DNA of 64,000 nt from Arthrobacter russicus (GCF_031454135.1 NZ_JAVDQF010000001.1:1922001-1986000); one strand, 5' to 3'. Counted from the stretch's first letter, positions 17,705 to 26,965 are shown. Notes: generated by a model from the sequence alone, not told the origin. Program-made: numbers and translations.

Positions 17705-18210
17705 GCATCCGGCACGCGCTCATCGATACCGTCCTGGGCGAGATCACGCTGGTCGCTGCAGCGGACGCCTTGACCGGACTGTACTTCGAGGGCCACTGGA
17801 CGCTGCCGGCCGAGCCGGCATTCGGATCCCGGATGGACGCCGCCCAGGATCCGGTCTTGGGCCCAGCCCAGCACCAACTCGACGAGTATCTGGCCGGGCA
17901 GCGGACCAGCTTCGATCTGCCCTTGGCCACCCAGGGCACCGAATTGGAAACGAAAGTCTGGGCGCTGCTCCGCGAATTGCCTTTCGGCAGCACCACGAAT
18001 TACGGGCAATTGGCCGAGCAACTCGGCAACAAGCAGCTCGCCCAGGCAGTGGGCCGGGCCGTCGGCCACAACCCGATTTCGATCTTCATCGGCTGCCACC
18101 GGGTGATCGGCAGCGACGGCAGCCTCACCGGATACGCCGGCGGTCTGGCCCGGAAACAAGCGCTCCTGGAATTGGAAAATCCCGAAATCGCGGCCGGCCG
18201 GCTGTTCTGA
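17701..18210 (+). CDS. ogt: Methylated-DNA--protein-cysteine methyltransferase
   Basis: 169 aa. It removes alkyl groups from O6-alkylguanine in DNA by transferring them to its own Cys132. The active site reads IFIGCHRVIGSDGSLTGYAG; Gly in place of the usual Pro before Cys is common in actinobacterial members, and the Cys is present, so it is not an inactive Atl protein. The DNA-binding helix has LPFGSTTNYGQLAEQLG, with the Tyr and Arg (VGRAVGHNP) of the family. It starts within the DUF4436 stop (ATGA). Confidence 0.93.
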   Translation: MSIRHALIDTVLGEITLVAAADALTGLYFEGHWTLPAEPAFGSRMDAAQDPVLGPAQHQLDEYLAGQRTSFDLPLATQGTELETKVWALLRELPFGSTTNYGQLAEQLGNKQLAQAVGRAVGHNPISIFIGCHRVIGSDGSLTGYAGGLARKQALLELENPEIAAGRLF

Positions 18211-18267
18211 AGCTTCTCCGGCCAGCTCTTGCGCCCGGAAAACCCCGGCTATAGGATGAAACAACTT

Positions 18268-18287
18268 TAGATGGTCTGTATCATCTA
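18268..18287. promoter_or_regulatory. Inverted repeat upstream of the diiron oxygenase
   Basis: TAGATG (18268-18273) and CATCTA (18282-18287) form a 6-bp inverted repeat with an 8-nt centre, ~55 bp before the oxygenase start, in an AT-rich patch. It resembles the size of a TetR-type operator. The regulator is not identified. Confidence 0.4.
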
Positions 18288-18341
18288 CTGACCGGTAATA
18301 CACCGACACGGACGAAGACGTCACGTCGTTAGGAGTACCTC

Positions 18342-19247
18342 ATGGCTAGCAGCAGCACCGGAACTGAATCAAACGTTCGCGAGGACATCGCCCGGAAGCT
18401 CTTGGAGTCCTCGGCGACGCTCTCTTACGATCCGGCGCAGGAAGTCGATTGGGAGACCCCGCTGGATACCGATTTCCACGGCACCAGCCCGGAATGGAGC
18501 ACCCTGTACCGCACGTCCTACTGGGACGAGATGACTCCGGAGCAGCAGCGCGCGCTCACCCGGCAGGAGGCCGCCTCGGTCGCGAGCACCGGAATCTGGT
18601 TCGAAATGATCCTGCAACAGATGATCCTCCGGGATTTCTACGCGAAAGACCCGACGGATGCCGCCTTCCAATGGGCGCTCACCGAGATCGCCGATGAATG
18701 CCGGCATTCGATCATGTTCGCCCGCGGCGCCGAAAAGCTGAAGGCTCCGGCCTACCACCCCCGGCGCGTCGTCGTCGAACTCGGCCGGGTTTTCAAGACC
18801 GTCGCGTTCGGCGAAGCCGCCTATGCGGCGATCCTGGTGGCCGAAGAAGTCCTCGATGTGATGCAACGCGACTGGATGCGCGACGACCGGGTGGTGCCAT
18901 TCGTCCGGACGATCAACAACATCCACGTCGTCGAAGAGTCGCGGCACATGAAGTTCGCCCGGGAAGAAACCCTGGAGCGGCTGGAGGGCTCCAGCTGGCT
19001 CCGCCGGCAGATCAACGCGCTGGTGATTTCGATCGCCTCATACGCCATCGTCACCAGCATGGTCAGCCACAAGGTCTACGCCAATGCCGGCCTGGACACC
19101 AAACGCGCGGTGCGGGAAGCGAAGGCCAACGAGCATTACAAGTCGATGATGCGTTCGAGCTGCTCCGGACTGATGGAATTCCTCAGCTCGGCCGGTTTGC
19201 TGACCAAGGCCTCGACCTTCGTCTACAAACGCGCGAACCTGATCTGA
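18342..19247 (+). CDS. AurF-type diiron oxygenase
   Basis: 301 aa from ATG 18342, with AGGAG at 18331-18335. The all-helical protein carries a full set of likely iron ligands. These are Glu88 (WFEM), Glu119 and His122 (DECRH), Glu168 (AEEVLD), and His195, Glu199 and His202 in NIHVVEESRHMKFAREE. The 4- and 3-residue spacing of the last three equals H223/E227/H230 of AurF. AurF itself oxidises an arylamine to a nitro group; other family members have unknown substrates. Ten bases downstream starts a ferredoxin-reductase fusion that is a natural electron donor. Confidence 0.88.
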   Translation: MASSSTGTESNVREDIARKLLESSATLSYDPAQEVDWETPLDTDFHGTSPEWSTLYRTSYWDEMTPEQQRALTRQEAASVASTGIWFEMILQQMILRDFYAKDPTDAAFQWALTEIADECRHSIMFARGAEKLKAPAYHPRRVVVELGRVFKTVAFGEAAYAAILVAEEVLDVMQRDWMRDDRVVPFVRTINNIHVVEESRHMKFAREETLERLEGSSWLRRQINALVISIASYAIVTSMVSHKVYANAGLDTKRAVREAKANEHYKSMMRSSCSGLMEFLSSAGLLTKASTFVYKRANLI

Positions 19248-19257
19248 GCCCCGGACG

Positions 19258-20769
19258 ATGGCTTTCGCGATCACCCAGAATTGCTGCAACGACGCGTCCT
19301 GCATTGCGGCTTGCCCGGTGAACTGCATCCACCCGACTCCCGACGAGCCGGATTTCGGCAAGACCGACATGCTCTACATCGATCCGAAGAGCTGCATCGA
19401 CTGCGGAGCCTGCGTCGACGCCTGCCCGGTCGACGCGATATTCCCGGTGGAGAGCTTGCTGAGCGGACCGAAAAAGCCGTATCCGGAGATCAATGCCGGC
19501 TATTTCGAAGCCAAGCCGCCCGCCGAAGCAAGCGATCCGGCACCGAATTTCCACACCTGGAATCCGCCGGTCTTCAAGCGGAGCATCCCGAGCGATTTCC
19601 CGATGCTGGACGTCGCAGTGGTGGGCACCGGCCCAGCGGGAATGTATGCGGTGGAAGATCTGCTGCTGCATACCAGTGCGCGGGTCACCTTGATCGACCG
19701 ACTGCCGCTCGCCGGCGGGTTGATCCGCTACGGAGTGGCCCCGGACCATCCGGATACGAAAAAGATCGGCGAGACCTTTTCCCGTTTCTACAGCCATCCG
19801 AGGCTCCGGATGCGCTTGGGCGTCCAGATCGGCCGCGATCTCAGCGCCGCCGAACTGGCCGCGCAGCACGATGCGGTGATCTACGCGGTCGGTGCCTCCT
19901 CGGCCAAAGAGCTGGGCGTCCCCGGCGAGGACCTGCCGGGGAGCATCGCGGCGACCGACGTCGTCGCTTGGTACAACGGCCATCCCGAGGCATCGGCGAC
20001 AGCCATCGACTTGTCCGGCGAGCGCATCGTCATGGTCGGCAACGGCAATGTCGCGTTGGATGTTGCCCGCGTGCTGAGCACTGATCCGGGCCGGCTGGAA
20101 AGCACCTCGATTTCGAGGTCCGCCCTGACCGGGCTGCGTTCGAGCACAGTCCGTGAAGTGCTGATTCTGGGCCGTCGCGGACCGGCCGAAGCCGCCTACA
20201 CGTCGACCGAGTTGATCGCGCTCACCGAGCACGAGGACATCGACTTGGTCGTGGACGCCGCCGACCCTCGGGTCGCGGAGGAGATTGCCGCGGCGACCGG
20301 AGGCAAGGCGGCATTGCTGCGCGGCGTCCGGCAGGAACGGATCGACTTCGCCGCCGCACCGGCCGTTGGCAAACGCCGGATCGTGCTCAAATTCCACTCG
20401 GAGTCCCGGCAGATCCTCGGCCGGGAACGGGTCGAAGGGGTGGTGGTCAGCGAAGCTTCGGGCACTCGGGAGGTCCGCGCCGGGCAGGCCATCCGGGCCA
20501 TCGGCTACCACGGGGTTCCGGTCCCCGGCTTGCCTTTCGACGCGTCTTCCGGCACCATTCCGAACGCCGGCGGCCGGATCACCGGCATGCCGGGCAACTA
20601 TGCCGTGGGCTGGATCAAACGCGGGCCTTCCGGCGGCATCGGCGCCAACAAGACCTGTGTCCAGGAAACCATCGGCGCCTTGATCGAAGACGTGGTCTCG
20701 GGTGCCCTTCCGGTCCGCTCGCGCAGGTCCTCGATGCTGGCCGGGCTGCTGCCGCGGCTTCAGCGCTGA
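19258..20769 (+). CDS. Ferredoxin--NADP reductase with fused N-terminal ferredoxin (FprB type)
   Basis: 503 aa. Residues 1-70 are a bacterial ferredoxin with two Cys groups (CCNDASCIAACPVNC and CIDCGACVDACPVDAIFPVE), able to hold two clusters. Residues ~115-500 are an adrenodoxin-reductase-like flavoprotein. It has the FAD motif VVGTGPAGMYAVEDLL, GGLIRYGVAPDHP, the NADP motif MVGNGNVALDVARVL and GWIKRGPSGGIGANK near the end. The whole should pass electrons from NADPH through FAD to the iron-sulfur clusters. It sits 10 bp behind the diiron oxygenase and is most simply its dedicated reductase. Mycobacterial FprB has the same fusion. Confidence 0.92.
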   Translation: MAFAITQNCCNDASCIAACPVNCIHPTPDEPDFGKTDMLYIDPKSCIDCGACVDACPVDAIFPVESLLSGPKKPYPEINAGYFEAKPPAEASDPAPNFHTWNPPVFKRSIPSDFPMLDVAVVGTGPAGMYAVEDLLLHTSARVTLIDRLPLAGGLIRYGVAPDHPDTKKIGETFSRFYSHPRLRMRLGVQIGRDLSAAELAAQHDAVIYAVGASSAKELGVPGEDLPGSIAATDVVAWYNGHPEASATAIDLSGERIVMVGNGNVALDVARVLSTDPGRLESTSISRSALTGLRSSTVREVLILGRRGPAEAAYTSTELIALTEHEDIDLVVDAADPRVAEEIAAATGGKAALLRGVRQERIDFAAAPAVGKRRIVLKFHSESRQILGRERVEGVVVSEASGTREVRAGQAIRAIGYHGVPVPGLPFDASSGTIPNAGGRITGMPGNYAVGWIKRGPSGGIGANKTCVQETIGALIEDVVSGALPVRSRRSSMLAGLLPRLQR

Positions 20770-20791
20770 ACCGCTGGCCCATTTTCCACAC

Positions 20792-20829
20792 CTGGAAATG
20801 GAGCAGGAATGCTCCAGCCCAGTTTCCAG
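20792..20829. terminator. Hairpin between convergent genes
   Basis: CTGGAAA (20792-20798) pairs with 20823-20829, and inside it GGAGCA (20800-20805) pairs with 20810-20815. It lies between the stop codons of the reductase and the ABC ATPase and could serve both strands. Confidence 0.5.
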
Positions 20830-20849
20830 GGGCGGAAGCGGGGCTGGAA

Positions 20850-21662
20850 TCAGTTCATCTGCTCCAGCTCATGGGCCAGCTCCGTGAGTTCCGCACCGCC
20901 GGCCATTTGGGCGGTGAGCTCAGCCACCGTGATGTCCTTCTTGGCGTAGTAGCCGATCGATTTGCCCCGCTTGAGCAACAAGAAGCGGTCCCCCACCGGG
21001 AAAGCGTGGTGCGGGTTGTGCGTGATGAACACGACGCCGAGCCCACGGTCCCGGGCCTGCAGGATGTAGCGCAGCACCACACCCGATTGCTTCACGCCGA
21101 GCGCCGCCGTCGGCTCGTCCAGAATCAGCACTTTGGCTCCGAAATGCACCGCGCGGGCGATCGCGACGCACTGCCGCTCACCGCCGGAAAGCTGACCGAT
21201 CGGCTGGTCCACATCGCGCAGGTCGATGCCCATCGCAGCCAGCTCGCGCTGGGCGGTCTGTTTCATCAGAGCCACGTCGAGGCGGCGGAACGGCCCCCGG
21301 CCAACGGTCAGCTCGGAGCCCAGGAAGAAGTTCCGCCACACCGACATCAAGGGCACCACCGCCAAGTCCTGGTAGACCGTCGCGATGCCCACGTCGAGCG
21401 CTTCGCGCGGCGAACCGAAATGCCGTTCGGCCCCCATCACCCGCATGGTGCCGTCGTCGTGCCCGTGCAGCCCGGCCAGGATCTTGATCAGGCTGGACTT
21501 CCCGGCGCCGTTGTCGCCGAGCACACAGGTGACCCGGCCATTGTCCACCGCCATGGTGATGTCGCTCAGCGCGATGATGTTCCCGTACCGTTTGCCGACG
21601 CCGTCGAGCGCAATCAGGTGCGCATCGGCGTCGCTGAGCTGGTCGGTTGATTTCTCTGCCAT
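20850..21662 (-). CDS. Sugar ABC transporter ATP-binding protein (FrcA-like, single ATPase domain)
   Basis: 270 aa with one ATPase domain, not the double domain of RbsA. Walker A is [17 protein letters not shown], the Q-loop lies in VYQDLAVVP, the signature is [14 protein letters not shown], Walker B is [13 protein letters not shown], and the switch His is in [10 protein letters not shown]. FrcA-type ATPases pair with one permease and one binding protein for fructose, mannose, ribose or related sugars. It is the last gene of the operon, 12 bp after the permease. Confidence 0.9.
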   Translation of the reverse strand: MAEKSTDQLSDADAHLIALDGVGKRYGNIIALSDITMAVDNGRVTCVLGDNGAGKSSLIKILAGLHGHDDGTMRVMGAERHFGSPREALDVGIATVYQDLAVVPLMSVWRNFFLGSELTVGRGPFRRLDVALMKQTAQRELAAMGIDLRDVDQPIGQLSGGERQCVAIARAVHFGAKVLILDEPTAALGVKQSGVVLRYILQARDRGLGVVFITHNPHHAFPVGDRFLLLKRGKSIGYYAKKDITVAELTAQMAGGAELTELAHELEQMN

Positions 21663-21674
21663 GCCGTCGCTCCC

Positions 21675-22709
21675 TTATTTCCGTTCCGCGCGTCGCCTGA
21701 CCACCAGGTTGACCAAGGTGGCGAGCAGCAGCATGAGGCCGAGGAAGAACTTGAACCAATCCGGGTTCCATTGCGCATACACGATGCCCTTGTTCGCCAT
21801 GCCGAAGATGAAGGCGCCGATCGCCCCGCCGATCGCTGAGCCGTAGCCGCCGGTGAGCAGGCATCCGCCGATCACGGCAGCAATGATGTAGAGGAATTCA
21901 TTTCCCACTCCCTCGCCGGATTGCACCGCGCCGAAGGCGAAAAGGTTGTGCATGCCCAGGATCCAGCCGCAGAATCCGACCCCCATGAACAAGCCGATCT
22001 TGGTCTTGGCCACGGGTACACCCACCGCCCGGGCCGCCGCCGCGTCGCCGCCGACCGCGAAAATCCAGTTGCCGACCCTGGTTCGCAGCAGGATCCAGGA
22101 CGCCACGGCGACGAGTGCGATCCAGAAGAACACCGTGATCTGCACCTCGACTCCGGCAATCGGAACCGTCGCCGCGAAAATCGATTTGGCCAGGGCGAAG
22201 CCGTCCATGTCCGAGATCCCGGGCGAGGCGACCGAACCGCCGACCAGCCGGGTCAGCCCGAGGTTCAAGCCGGTGAGCATCAAGAAGGTCGCCAGGGTGA
22301 CGATGAAGCTGGGCAGTTTGGTTTTGGTGAGGATCCAGCCGTTGAGCATCCCGATGCCCAAGGAGACCAGCAAAGCCAGGCCGACGCCGACCCAGACGTT
22401 GAACACGAAGAACCAGCTGAACAGCGAGGCGGTCAGCGCGGAGGAAATCACCGCGACACCGGTCGAGAGGTCGAATTCGCCGCCGATCATGAGCAGGGAC
22501 ACGCCGACCGCCATGATCCCGATGGTCGAGGCTCCGTACAGCACCGTGGCGAAGGACGCCGGTTGCAGGAATACCGGGGCCACCGCCGCGAAGAACAGGA
22601 ACACCACGATGGCGCCCACCACGGAGCCGATCTCCGGCCGGCCCAAGAACTGCTGCAATCCGTTGCGCGGACGCACCCGCTCGTCTGCGGCGTTTGCCAG
22701 GGCGCTCAT
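21675..22709 (-). CDS. Sugar ABC transporter permease
   Basis: 344 aa from ATG 22709, which overlaps the stop of the binding-protein gene as ATGA. About ten membrane segments are seen. GEFDLSTGVAVISSAL and GGYGSAIGGAIGAFIFG are typical of the RbsC/FrcC branch. It forms the membrane channel, probably as a homodimer, for the FrcA-like ATPase encoded next. Confidence 0.9.
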   Translation of the reverse strand: MSALANAADERVRPRNGLQQFLGRPEIGSVVGAIVVFLFFAAVAPVFLQPASFATVLYGASTIGIMAVGVSLLMIGGEFDLSTGVAVISSALTASLFSWFFVFNVWVGVGLALLVSLGIGMLNGWILTKTKLPSFIVTLATFLMLTGLNLGLTRLVGGSVASPGISDMDGFALAKSIFAATVPIAGVEVQITVFFWIALVAVASWILLRTRVGNWIFAVGGDAAAARAVGVPVAKTKIGLFMGVGFCGWILGMHNLFAFGAVQSGEGVGNEFLYIIAAVIGGCLLTGGYGSAIGGAIGAFIFGMANKGIVYAQWNPDWFKFFLGLMLLLATLVNLVVRRRAERK

Positions 22710-23731
22710 CGGATCCCCTCCTGGGCGAATTTCAGCACCGCATCGACATTGCCCTGGTCCACGATGGCCGGCCCGGTGAGCACCGGCTGGCCGCCGCCCA
22801 TTTCGAAGCCGCCACGCAACTGCTGCCAGAAGTACTCGACGGCCAGGTACCCCTGCAACCAAGGCTGCTGATCGACGGTGAAAATGATCTTCCCGTCCTT
22901 GATCTGTTGCGCCAGATCCGCATTGAGGTCGAAGGAGGCGATTTTGGCCTTGGATCCGGTGGCCTGCACGGCGCGCAGCGCGGTCAGCGTATACGGCGCA
23001 CCCAAACCGATGACCGCGTCCGCCTCAGCCGTGGCTTGGAGTTTCGAGGTGATGGTCGACGAAACCTGGGTCATGTCCGAACCTTGCACATACAGGATCT
23101 CGGTAGCCGGGATCTTGGCCTTGACCCCGGCGCAGCGTTCCTCCAGGCCGACGTTGCCCTGTTCGTGGATCACGCAGATCGGCCGGGCGTAACCGCCGTC
23201 GAGCAGCTTCTGGCCGACGGCTTCGCCGGCGATCCGGTCATCGGCACCGAAGAAGGCCCGGGCGCCGAGTTCCTTGGCCGAGGCCGCCCCGGCATTGATC
23301 GCGACCACCGGGATGTTCGCCGCCTTGGCGTTGGCCAGCACGGTCTTCATGGCGTCCGGCTTGGCCAGGGTGACCGCGATCCCGGAGACCTTCTGGTCGA
23401 TCGCCTGCTGCACCAACTGGGCCTGGCCGGCGCCTTCGGGCTGCGCGGTGTAGAGCAAGTTGATGTTGTCCTTGGCCGCGGCTTCCTCGGCACCCCGACG
23501 GACGATGTCCCAGAAGGTGTCTCCCGGAGCAGAGTGCGAAATCACCGCGACGGTGATCCTCGGGGTGGTCACTCCGGAACCGGCGCCCCCGCCGGAATTG
23601 GGTTGCGGGCGGCCGCCGGTTGCGGAACAGCCAGCCAGCAAGATGCCGACCACGACCGCCAGCACCAACGCAACCGGCACCCGTGGCCGCCGGTTGCGGC
23701 CCACTCGGACCGTGACTCTTTCTGCCTGCAC
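22706..23731 (-). CDS. Sugar ABC transporter substrate-binding lipoprotein
   Basis: 341 aa from GTG 23731, with AAGGAG six bases upstream. A basic start (RVGRNRRPRVP) and a hydrophobic stretch lead to the lipobox LLAGC, so the protein is anchored to the outer membrane face. The rest is a type I periplasmic-binding fold of the ribose/LacI group (TPRITVAVISHSAPGDTFWD, later VIGLGAPYTLTALRAVQ). Repeated acidic and aromatic residues suit a sugar ligand. It starts the operon and faces a Gfo/Idh/MocA dehydrogenase gene, so myo-inositol or a similar polyol/sugar is a fair guess for the ligand. Confidence 0.9.
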   Translation of the reverse strand: MQAERVTVRVGRNRRPRVPVALVLAVVVGILLAGCSATGGRPQPNSGGGAGSGVTTPRITVAVISHSAPGDTFWDIVRRGAEEAAAKDNINLLYTAQPEGAGQAQLVQQAIDQKVSGIAVTLAKPDAMKTVLANAKAANIPVVAINAGAASAKELGARAFFGADDRIAGEAVGQKLLDGGYARPICVIHEQGNVGLEERCAGVKAKIPATEILYVQGSDMTQVSSTITSKLQATAEADAVIGLGAPYTLTALRAVQATGSKAKIASFDLNADLAQQIKDGKIIFTVDQQPWLQGYLAVEYFWQQLRGGFEMGGGQPVLTGPAIVDQGNVDAVLKFAQEGIR

Positions 23732-23829
23732 GACTTGCTCCTTCGGTCGTCGTCGGAGGGACCGCACCGAAGGACCCTGCACTGCGGATGCCGCCCCCGG
23801 CCCGGACTTGTTCCTGACGACCATCCTGG

Positions 23830-23876
23830 TGACAAAAGTCACAACTGTCAATAGAATGTCCTGACATACTGACATT
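23830..23876. promoter_or_regulatory. Divergent promoter with overlapping palindromes
   Basis: TGAC-AAAA-GTCA (23830-23841) is a perfect palindrome. On the minus strand it lies just downstream of a TTGACA hexamer (23846-23851), so a bound repressor would block the ABC operon. Next to it AATGTC (23855-23860) and GACATT (23871-23876) form an outer inverted repeat with TGTC-CT-GACA (23857-23866) nested inside. These recurrent TGAC/GTCA units suggest one regulator for both directions. Confidence 0.55.
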
Positions 23877-23908
23877 ATTACCATTTACCCACAGCTTCAG
23901 GAGACCCC

Positions 23909-24895
23909 ATGCTCGTCGGCGTCATCGGATTGGGCCGGATCGGCTTGATGCATGCACAAAACCTGCTCGCCTCGCCCGGCGCCACCGAGCTGCTGCTCGC
24001 CGATGCGGTAGCCGAAACGGCGCAGCGGGCAGCCGCCCGATTGCGCGGCGGCACCCCGCTGCACCTGGACCAGCTGTTCGATTCCGCGCCGGAGGCCCTG
24101 GTGATTGCGGCGGCGACCAGCGCGCATCGGGAACTCATCGAGCGTGCGGTTTCGGCCGGGATTCCGGTTTTCTGCGAGAAACCGGTAGCCGCCAGCTCGG
24201 CCGAAGCGCTCGAGTTGGTCGCCTTCACCGAAGCGAACCAGGGGATTGTGCAGATCGGCCACCAACGCAGGTTCGACGCCGGCTACCGCGCCGCGAAAGC
24301 CGAGCTCGGCTCCGGAAAGCTCGGCTGGCTGCATTCGATCCGGGCGGTCACCGCGGACGCCCGTCCCCCGGCGCTGGAGTTCCTCGCCGGCTCGGGCGGC
24401 ATCTTCCGGGACTGCAGCGTGCACGATTTCGACATCATCCGCTGGCTCACCGGGCAGGACGTCGTGGAGGTCTATGCCCGCGGCTCGAACCGGGGCGACC
24501 CCGGAATCGGCGAGGCCGGCGATGTGGACACCGGGGCCGCACTGCTGACCCTGACGGACGGGACCTTGGCCACTGTGGTCGCCACCAGGTACAACGGCGC
24601 CGGACACGACGTCCGGATGGAACTGCAGGGCAGTGCGGGCAGCGTCTGCGTAGGACTGGACGAACAGGCCGCCCTGCACTCGGCCGAACCCGGGGTGGCG
24701 TTCCCCACCGGCGTTCCGCATCCGAGCTTCATGGAACGCTTTGCCGCCGCCTACCGCAGCCAGCTGGACCACTTCCTCGCACTGGCCAGGGGCGAGGCGG
24801 AAAATCCCTGCCCGCTGGCCGAATCGGCAGCGGCTTCCCGAGTGGCCGACGCCGCCCAGGAGTCGTTGGAGCGCGGCGTCGCGGTACGGCTGTGA
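23909..24895 (+). CDS. Gfo/Idh/MocA-family NAD(P)-dependent dehydrogenase (inositol dehydrogenase-like)
   Basis: 328 aa from ATG 23909, with CAGGAG upstream. The N-terminal Rossmann domain has GVIGLGRIGLMHAQNL. The EKP motif (FCEKPVAAS) carries the catalytic Lys. The C-terminal domain has GGIFRDCSVHDFDIIRWLTG, with the Asp and His of the active site. Family members oxidise myo-inositol, scyllo-inositol or sugars at one hydroxyl. Its divergent neighbour is a sugar ABC transporter, so it probably acts first on the imported compound. Confidence 0.88.
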   Translation: MLVGVIGLGRIGLMHAQNLLASPGATELLLADAVAETAQRAAARLRGGTPLHLDQLFDSAPEALVIAAATSAHRELIERAVSAGIPVFCEKPVAASSAEALELVAFTEANQGIVQIGHQRRFDAGYRAAKAELGSGKLGWLHSIRAVTADARPPALEFLAGSGGIFRDCSVHDFDIIRWLTGQDVVEVYARGSNRGDPGIGEAGDVDTGAALLTLTDGTLATVVATRYNGAGHDVRMELQGSAGSVCVGLDEQAALHSAEPGVAFPTGVPHPSFMERFAAAYRSQLDHFLALARGEAENPCPLAESAAASRVADAAQESLERGVAVRL

Positions 24896-24980
24896 CCGGC
24901 ATCCCGTTCGGAAAACCGAAACGGCGGTGGTCCAGTGTCCGTTCGGACGTCGGACCACCGCCGTCGGGCGGTACTGCTTG

Positions 24981-26795
24981 CTACTTTTTGAGAATCTCGG
25001 TTCCGTACGCCGGGAAGTTCGGGCTTCCCCAGCCAGTCGCCTTGTCGTAGCCGGCGGTCACCGCATACGAGCTCGGCTTGCCGACGATGCTGTTGCTCCC
25101 CGAGGTGACGTCGTGGAAGGCCGACGGATTGTTCGCCGCGGCCTTGTAGATCGCCGGATTCAGATTGCCGAACTGCACGCTGCCGCCGCCCTGGTTGGCG
25201 ACCAGGGCCAGGAACGCCGCGTTGAGCGGTGCCGCCGCACTGGTACCGGTGAACGACGTCCACGCCGCCTTGTTGGTGTCTTTGCCATTGCCGTCGTAGA
25301 CCTCGGTGTACCCCGAGTACTGGTATTCGGCAGCAGCTGACGAGATGTCCGGCACCTGGCGTTTCTGCGAAGTGTTCACACCGGTTCCGGTCTGCCAGGT
25401 CGGCCGGGCGAAGAAGGTGGAAACGCCGCCCCCGCTGGCACCGCGCCAGGTGTCGCCGGATTTCACGTAGTCGTTCCAGACCGCTTCGCTCGACCAAGCA
25501 CCGGTGCTCGAGTCGATGTAGAGCCGGGTGCCGCCGACGCCGGTCACGTTCGGGTCGGAGGACGGCGAATCAACGGTCAATGCGGAGTCGCTGTTGTTGG
25601 GCCAGTCGTCCGAAGCCCCGTGATCGCCGGAGGCCGAGAAGATCGTCTGGCCTTGGGCCGCGGCTTGCTTGAAGATGTTCGACAACGACGTCGCGTGGCT
25701 CTTGGTGATCTGGTTTTCCGGATTGCCCCAGCTCGAAGAAATGATCGAAGCTTTGTTGTCGGTGACGATTTGGTTGTAGAGATCGATGTCGGCCGAGTCG
25801 GTGTTCGGTGCCTGGTAGTCCAAAACCGTGGCTTTCGGCGCGATCGCATGCAGCACCTGGATGTCCAGATCGACTTCGCCTTCACCTTCGTCGTAGCCCT
25901 GCGGGCCGTCGTCGACATTGATGTCCTGCACTGCCGAGGTGGCCAAGTTGTACTGCTGGTCGTAGACATCGGCATGGCTCGAGCGGTGGCCGGAGAATTC
26001 GACCAGCGCGATGGTCTGCCCAGCCCCCTGGGCGCCGTTGGCGATCGAGGCGGTGTTGTAGCCGCTATTGAGCTCCTTGGGCGTGAACCCGCCCTTGACT
26101 CCGGTGCCCTGGTCCGTAGCACCCTTGGCTCCGACGGCGGAGGGAGCTTGCTTCGCGGCATCGGCTTCCGGCGCAGCAGGAGCCTGGCGCGAGGCCGGGC
26201 GCAAGATCTTGCCCTCGTCGGTCAGGCCGCCGACGTCGGTGATCAGTCCGGCCAGGGCCTGCGGAACCTTGACTTCGCTGTCCGCGCCGGTGAAGTCGGC
26301 CCCGGTCACTGAGTCCCGGTACTGCGAAAGGCTGGTCTTGAAGAGGTCTTGGAGCTGCGCGACGCTGCCCGACGCCGAAACGTAACGGTTCCCCGCACCG
26401 ACGCGGTCAACCGACAGCCCCTTCGCGGTGAGTGCGCTGGACACTGCAGAGACCTCGGCCGGAGTCGGGGCGAAGCGGGCCGCATACTCTGCCGAAGTCA
26501 AGAAATGGCGGTACTGCGGGGAAGCCGGATCGTTGACGTTCGCCAGGAAAGCATCCAGCCCGGCCGCATTGTGCGGCGCCAGGGAAACGGTGATCTTCCG
26601 TTGCTGCTGGGCCGGCGCGGAATCCAGCCGCTGCGCATGGCCGAGCCGGGGCGAAGTGGATCCGGCAATGCCCTGCACCGAGTCCGGGGAAGCAGGAATA
26701 GCTGCAACGGCCGTTCCGGTGAAGGCCAGGACCAAAGCCGGAACGGCCAGGCCCGCCACTACCGAGCTCCGGGTGCGAGCTCCAATTTTTTTCAC
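24981..26795 (-). CDS. Secreted S53 (sedolisin/kumamolisin) serine protease with pro-domain
   Basis: 604 aa from GTG 26795. A signal peptide follows (KKIGARTRSSVVAGLAVPAL, cleavage near AVAA). The pro-kumamolisin activation domain covers roughly residues 50-190. The catalytic domain carries the Glu and Asp of EGEVDLD, the oxyanion Asp in FSASGDHGASDD and the nucleophile in FTGTSAAAPL, giving the full Ser-Glu-Asp set. PDISSAAAEYQYS leads toward the Ca-binding region at the C-terminus. Such enzymes digest protein in acidic surroundings after self-removal of the pro-domain. Confidence 0.92.
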   Translation of the reverse strand: MKKIGARTRSSVVAGLAVPALVLAFTGTAVAAIPASPDSVQGIAGSTSPRLGHAQRLDSAPAQQQRKITVSLAPHNAAGLDAFLANVNDPASPQYRHFLTSAEYAARFAPTPAEVSAVSSALTAKGLSVDRVGAGNRYVSASGSVAQLQDLFKTSLSQYRDSVTGADFTGADSEVKVPQALAGLITDVGGLTDEGKILRPASRQAPAAPEADAAKQAPSAVGAKGATDQGTGVKGGFTPKELNSGYNTASIANGAQGAGQTIALVEFSGHRSSHADVYDQQYNLATSAVQDINVDDGPQGYDEGEGEVDLDIQVLHAIAPKATVLDYQAPNTDSADIDLYNQIVTDNKASIISSSWGNPENQITKSHATSLSNIFKQAAAQGQTIFSASGDHGASDDWPNNSDSALTVDSPSSDPNVTGVGGTRLYIDSSTGAWSSEAVWNDYVKSGDTWRGASGGGVSTFFARPTWQTGTGVNTSQKRQVPDISSAAAEYQYSGYTEVYDGNGKDTNKAAWTSFTGTSAAAPLNAAFLALVANQGGGSVQFGNLNPAIYKAAANNPSAFHDVTSGSNSIVGKPSSYAVTAGYDKATGWGSPNFPAYGTEILKK

Positions 26796-26806
26796 GATGT
26801 TTTCAA

Positions 26807-26842
26807 CTTTCGGGAAAGAAGTGTTGCTTTGACTCCCGAAAG
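26807..26842 (-). promoter_or_regulatory. Inverted repeat just upstream of the S53 protease start
   Basis: CTTTCGGG (26807-26814) and CCCGAAAG (26835-26842) form an 8-bp inverted repeat with a 20-nt loop, ending 11 nt before the GTG start. It could be a hairpin in the mRNA leader or an operator. The GAAAG closest to the start is also the only ribosome-binding candidate, so folding would hide it. Confidence 0.4.
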
Positions 26843-26965
26843 CTCTCACCGGATTCTGACCGTTCTCTGGATGTTTGCCAACAGTTGGTCGGAAACCGCA
26901 AAAAAAGTTGCTCAAGGCAGCCACTTATCCGCGATTCTTACTCCAGATGACAACACCCCGGACCC

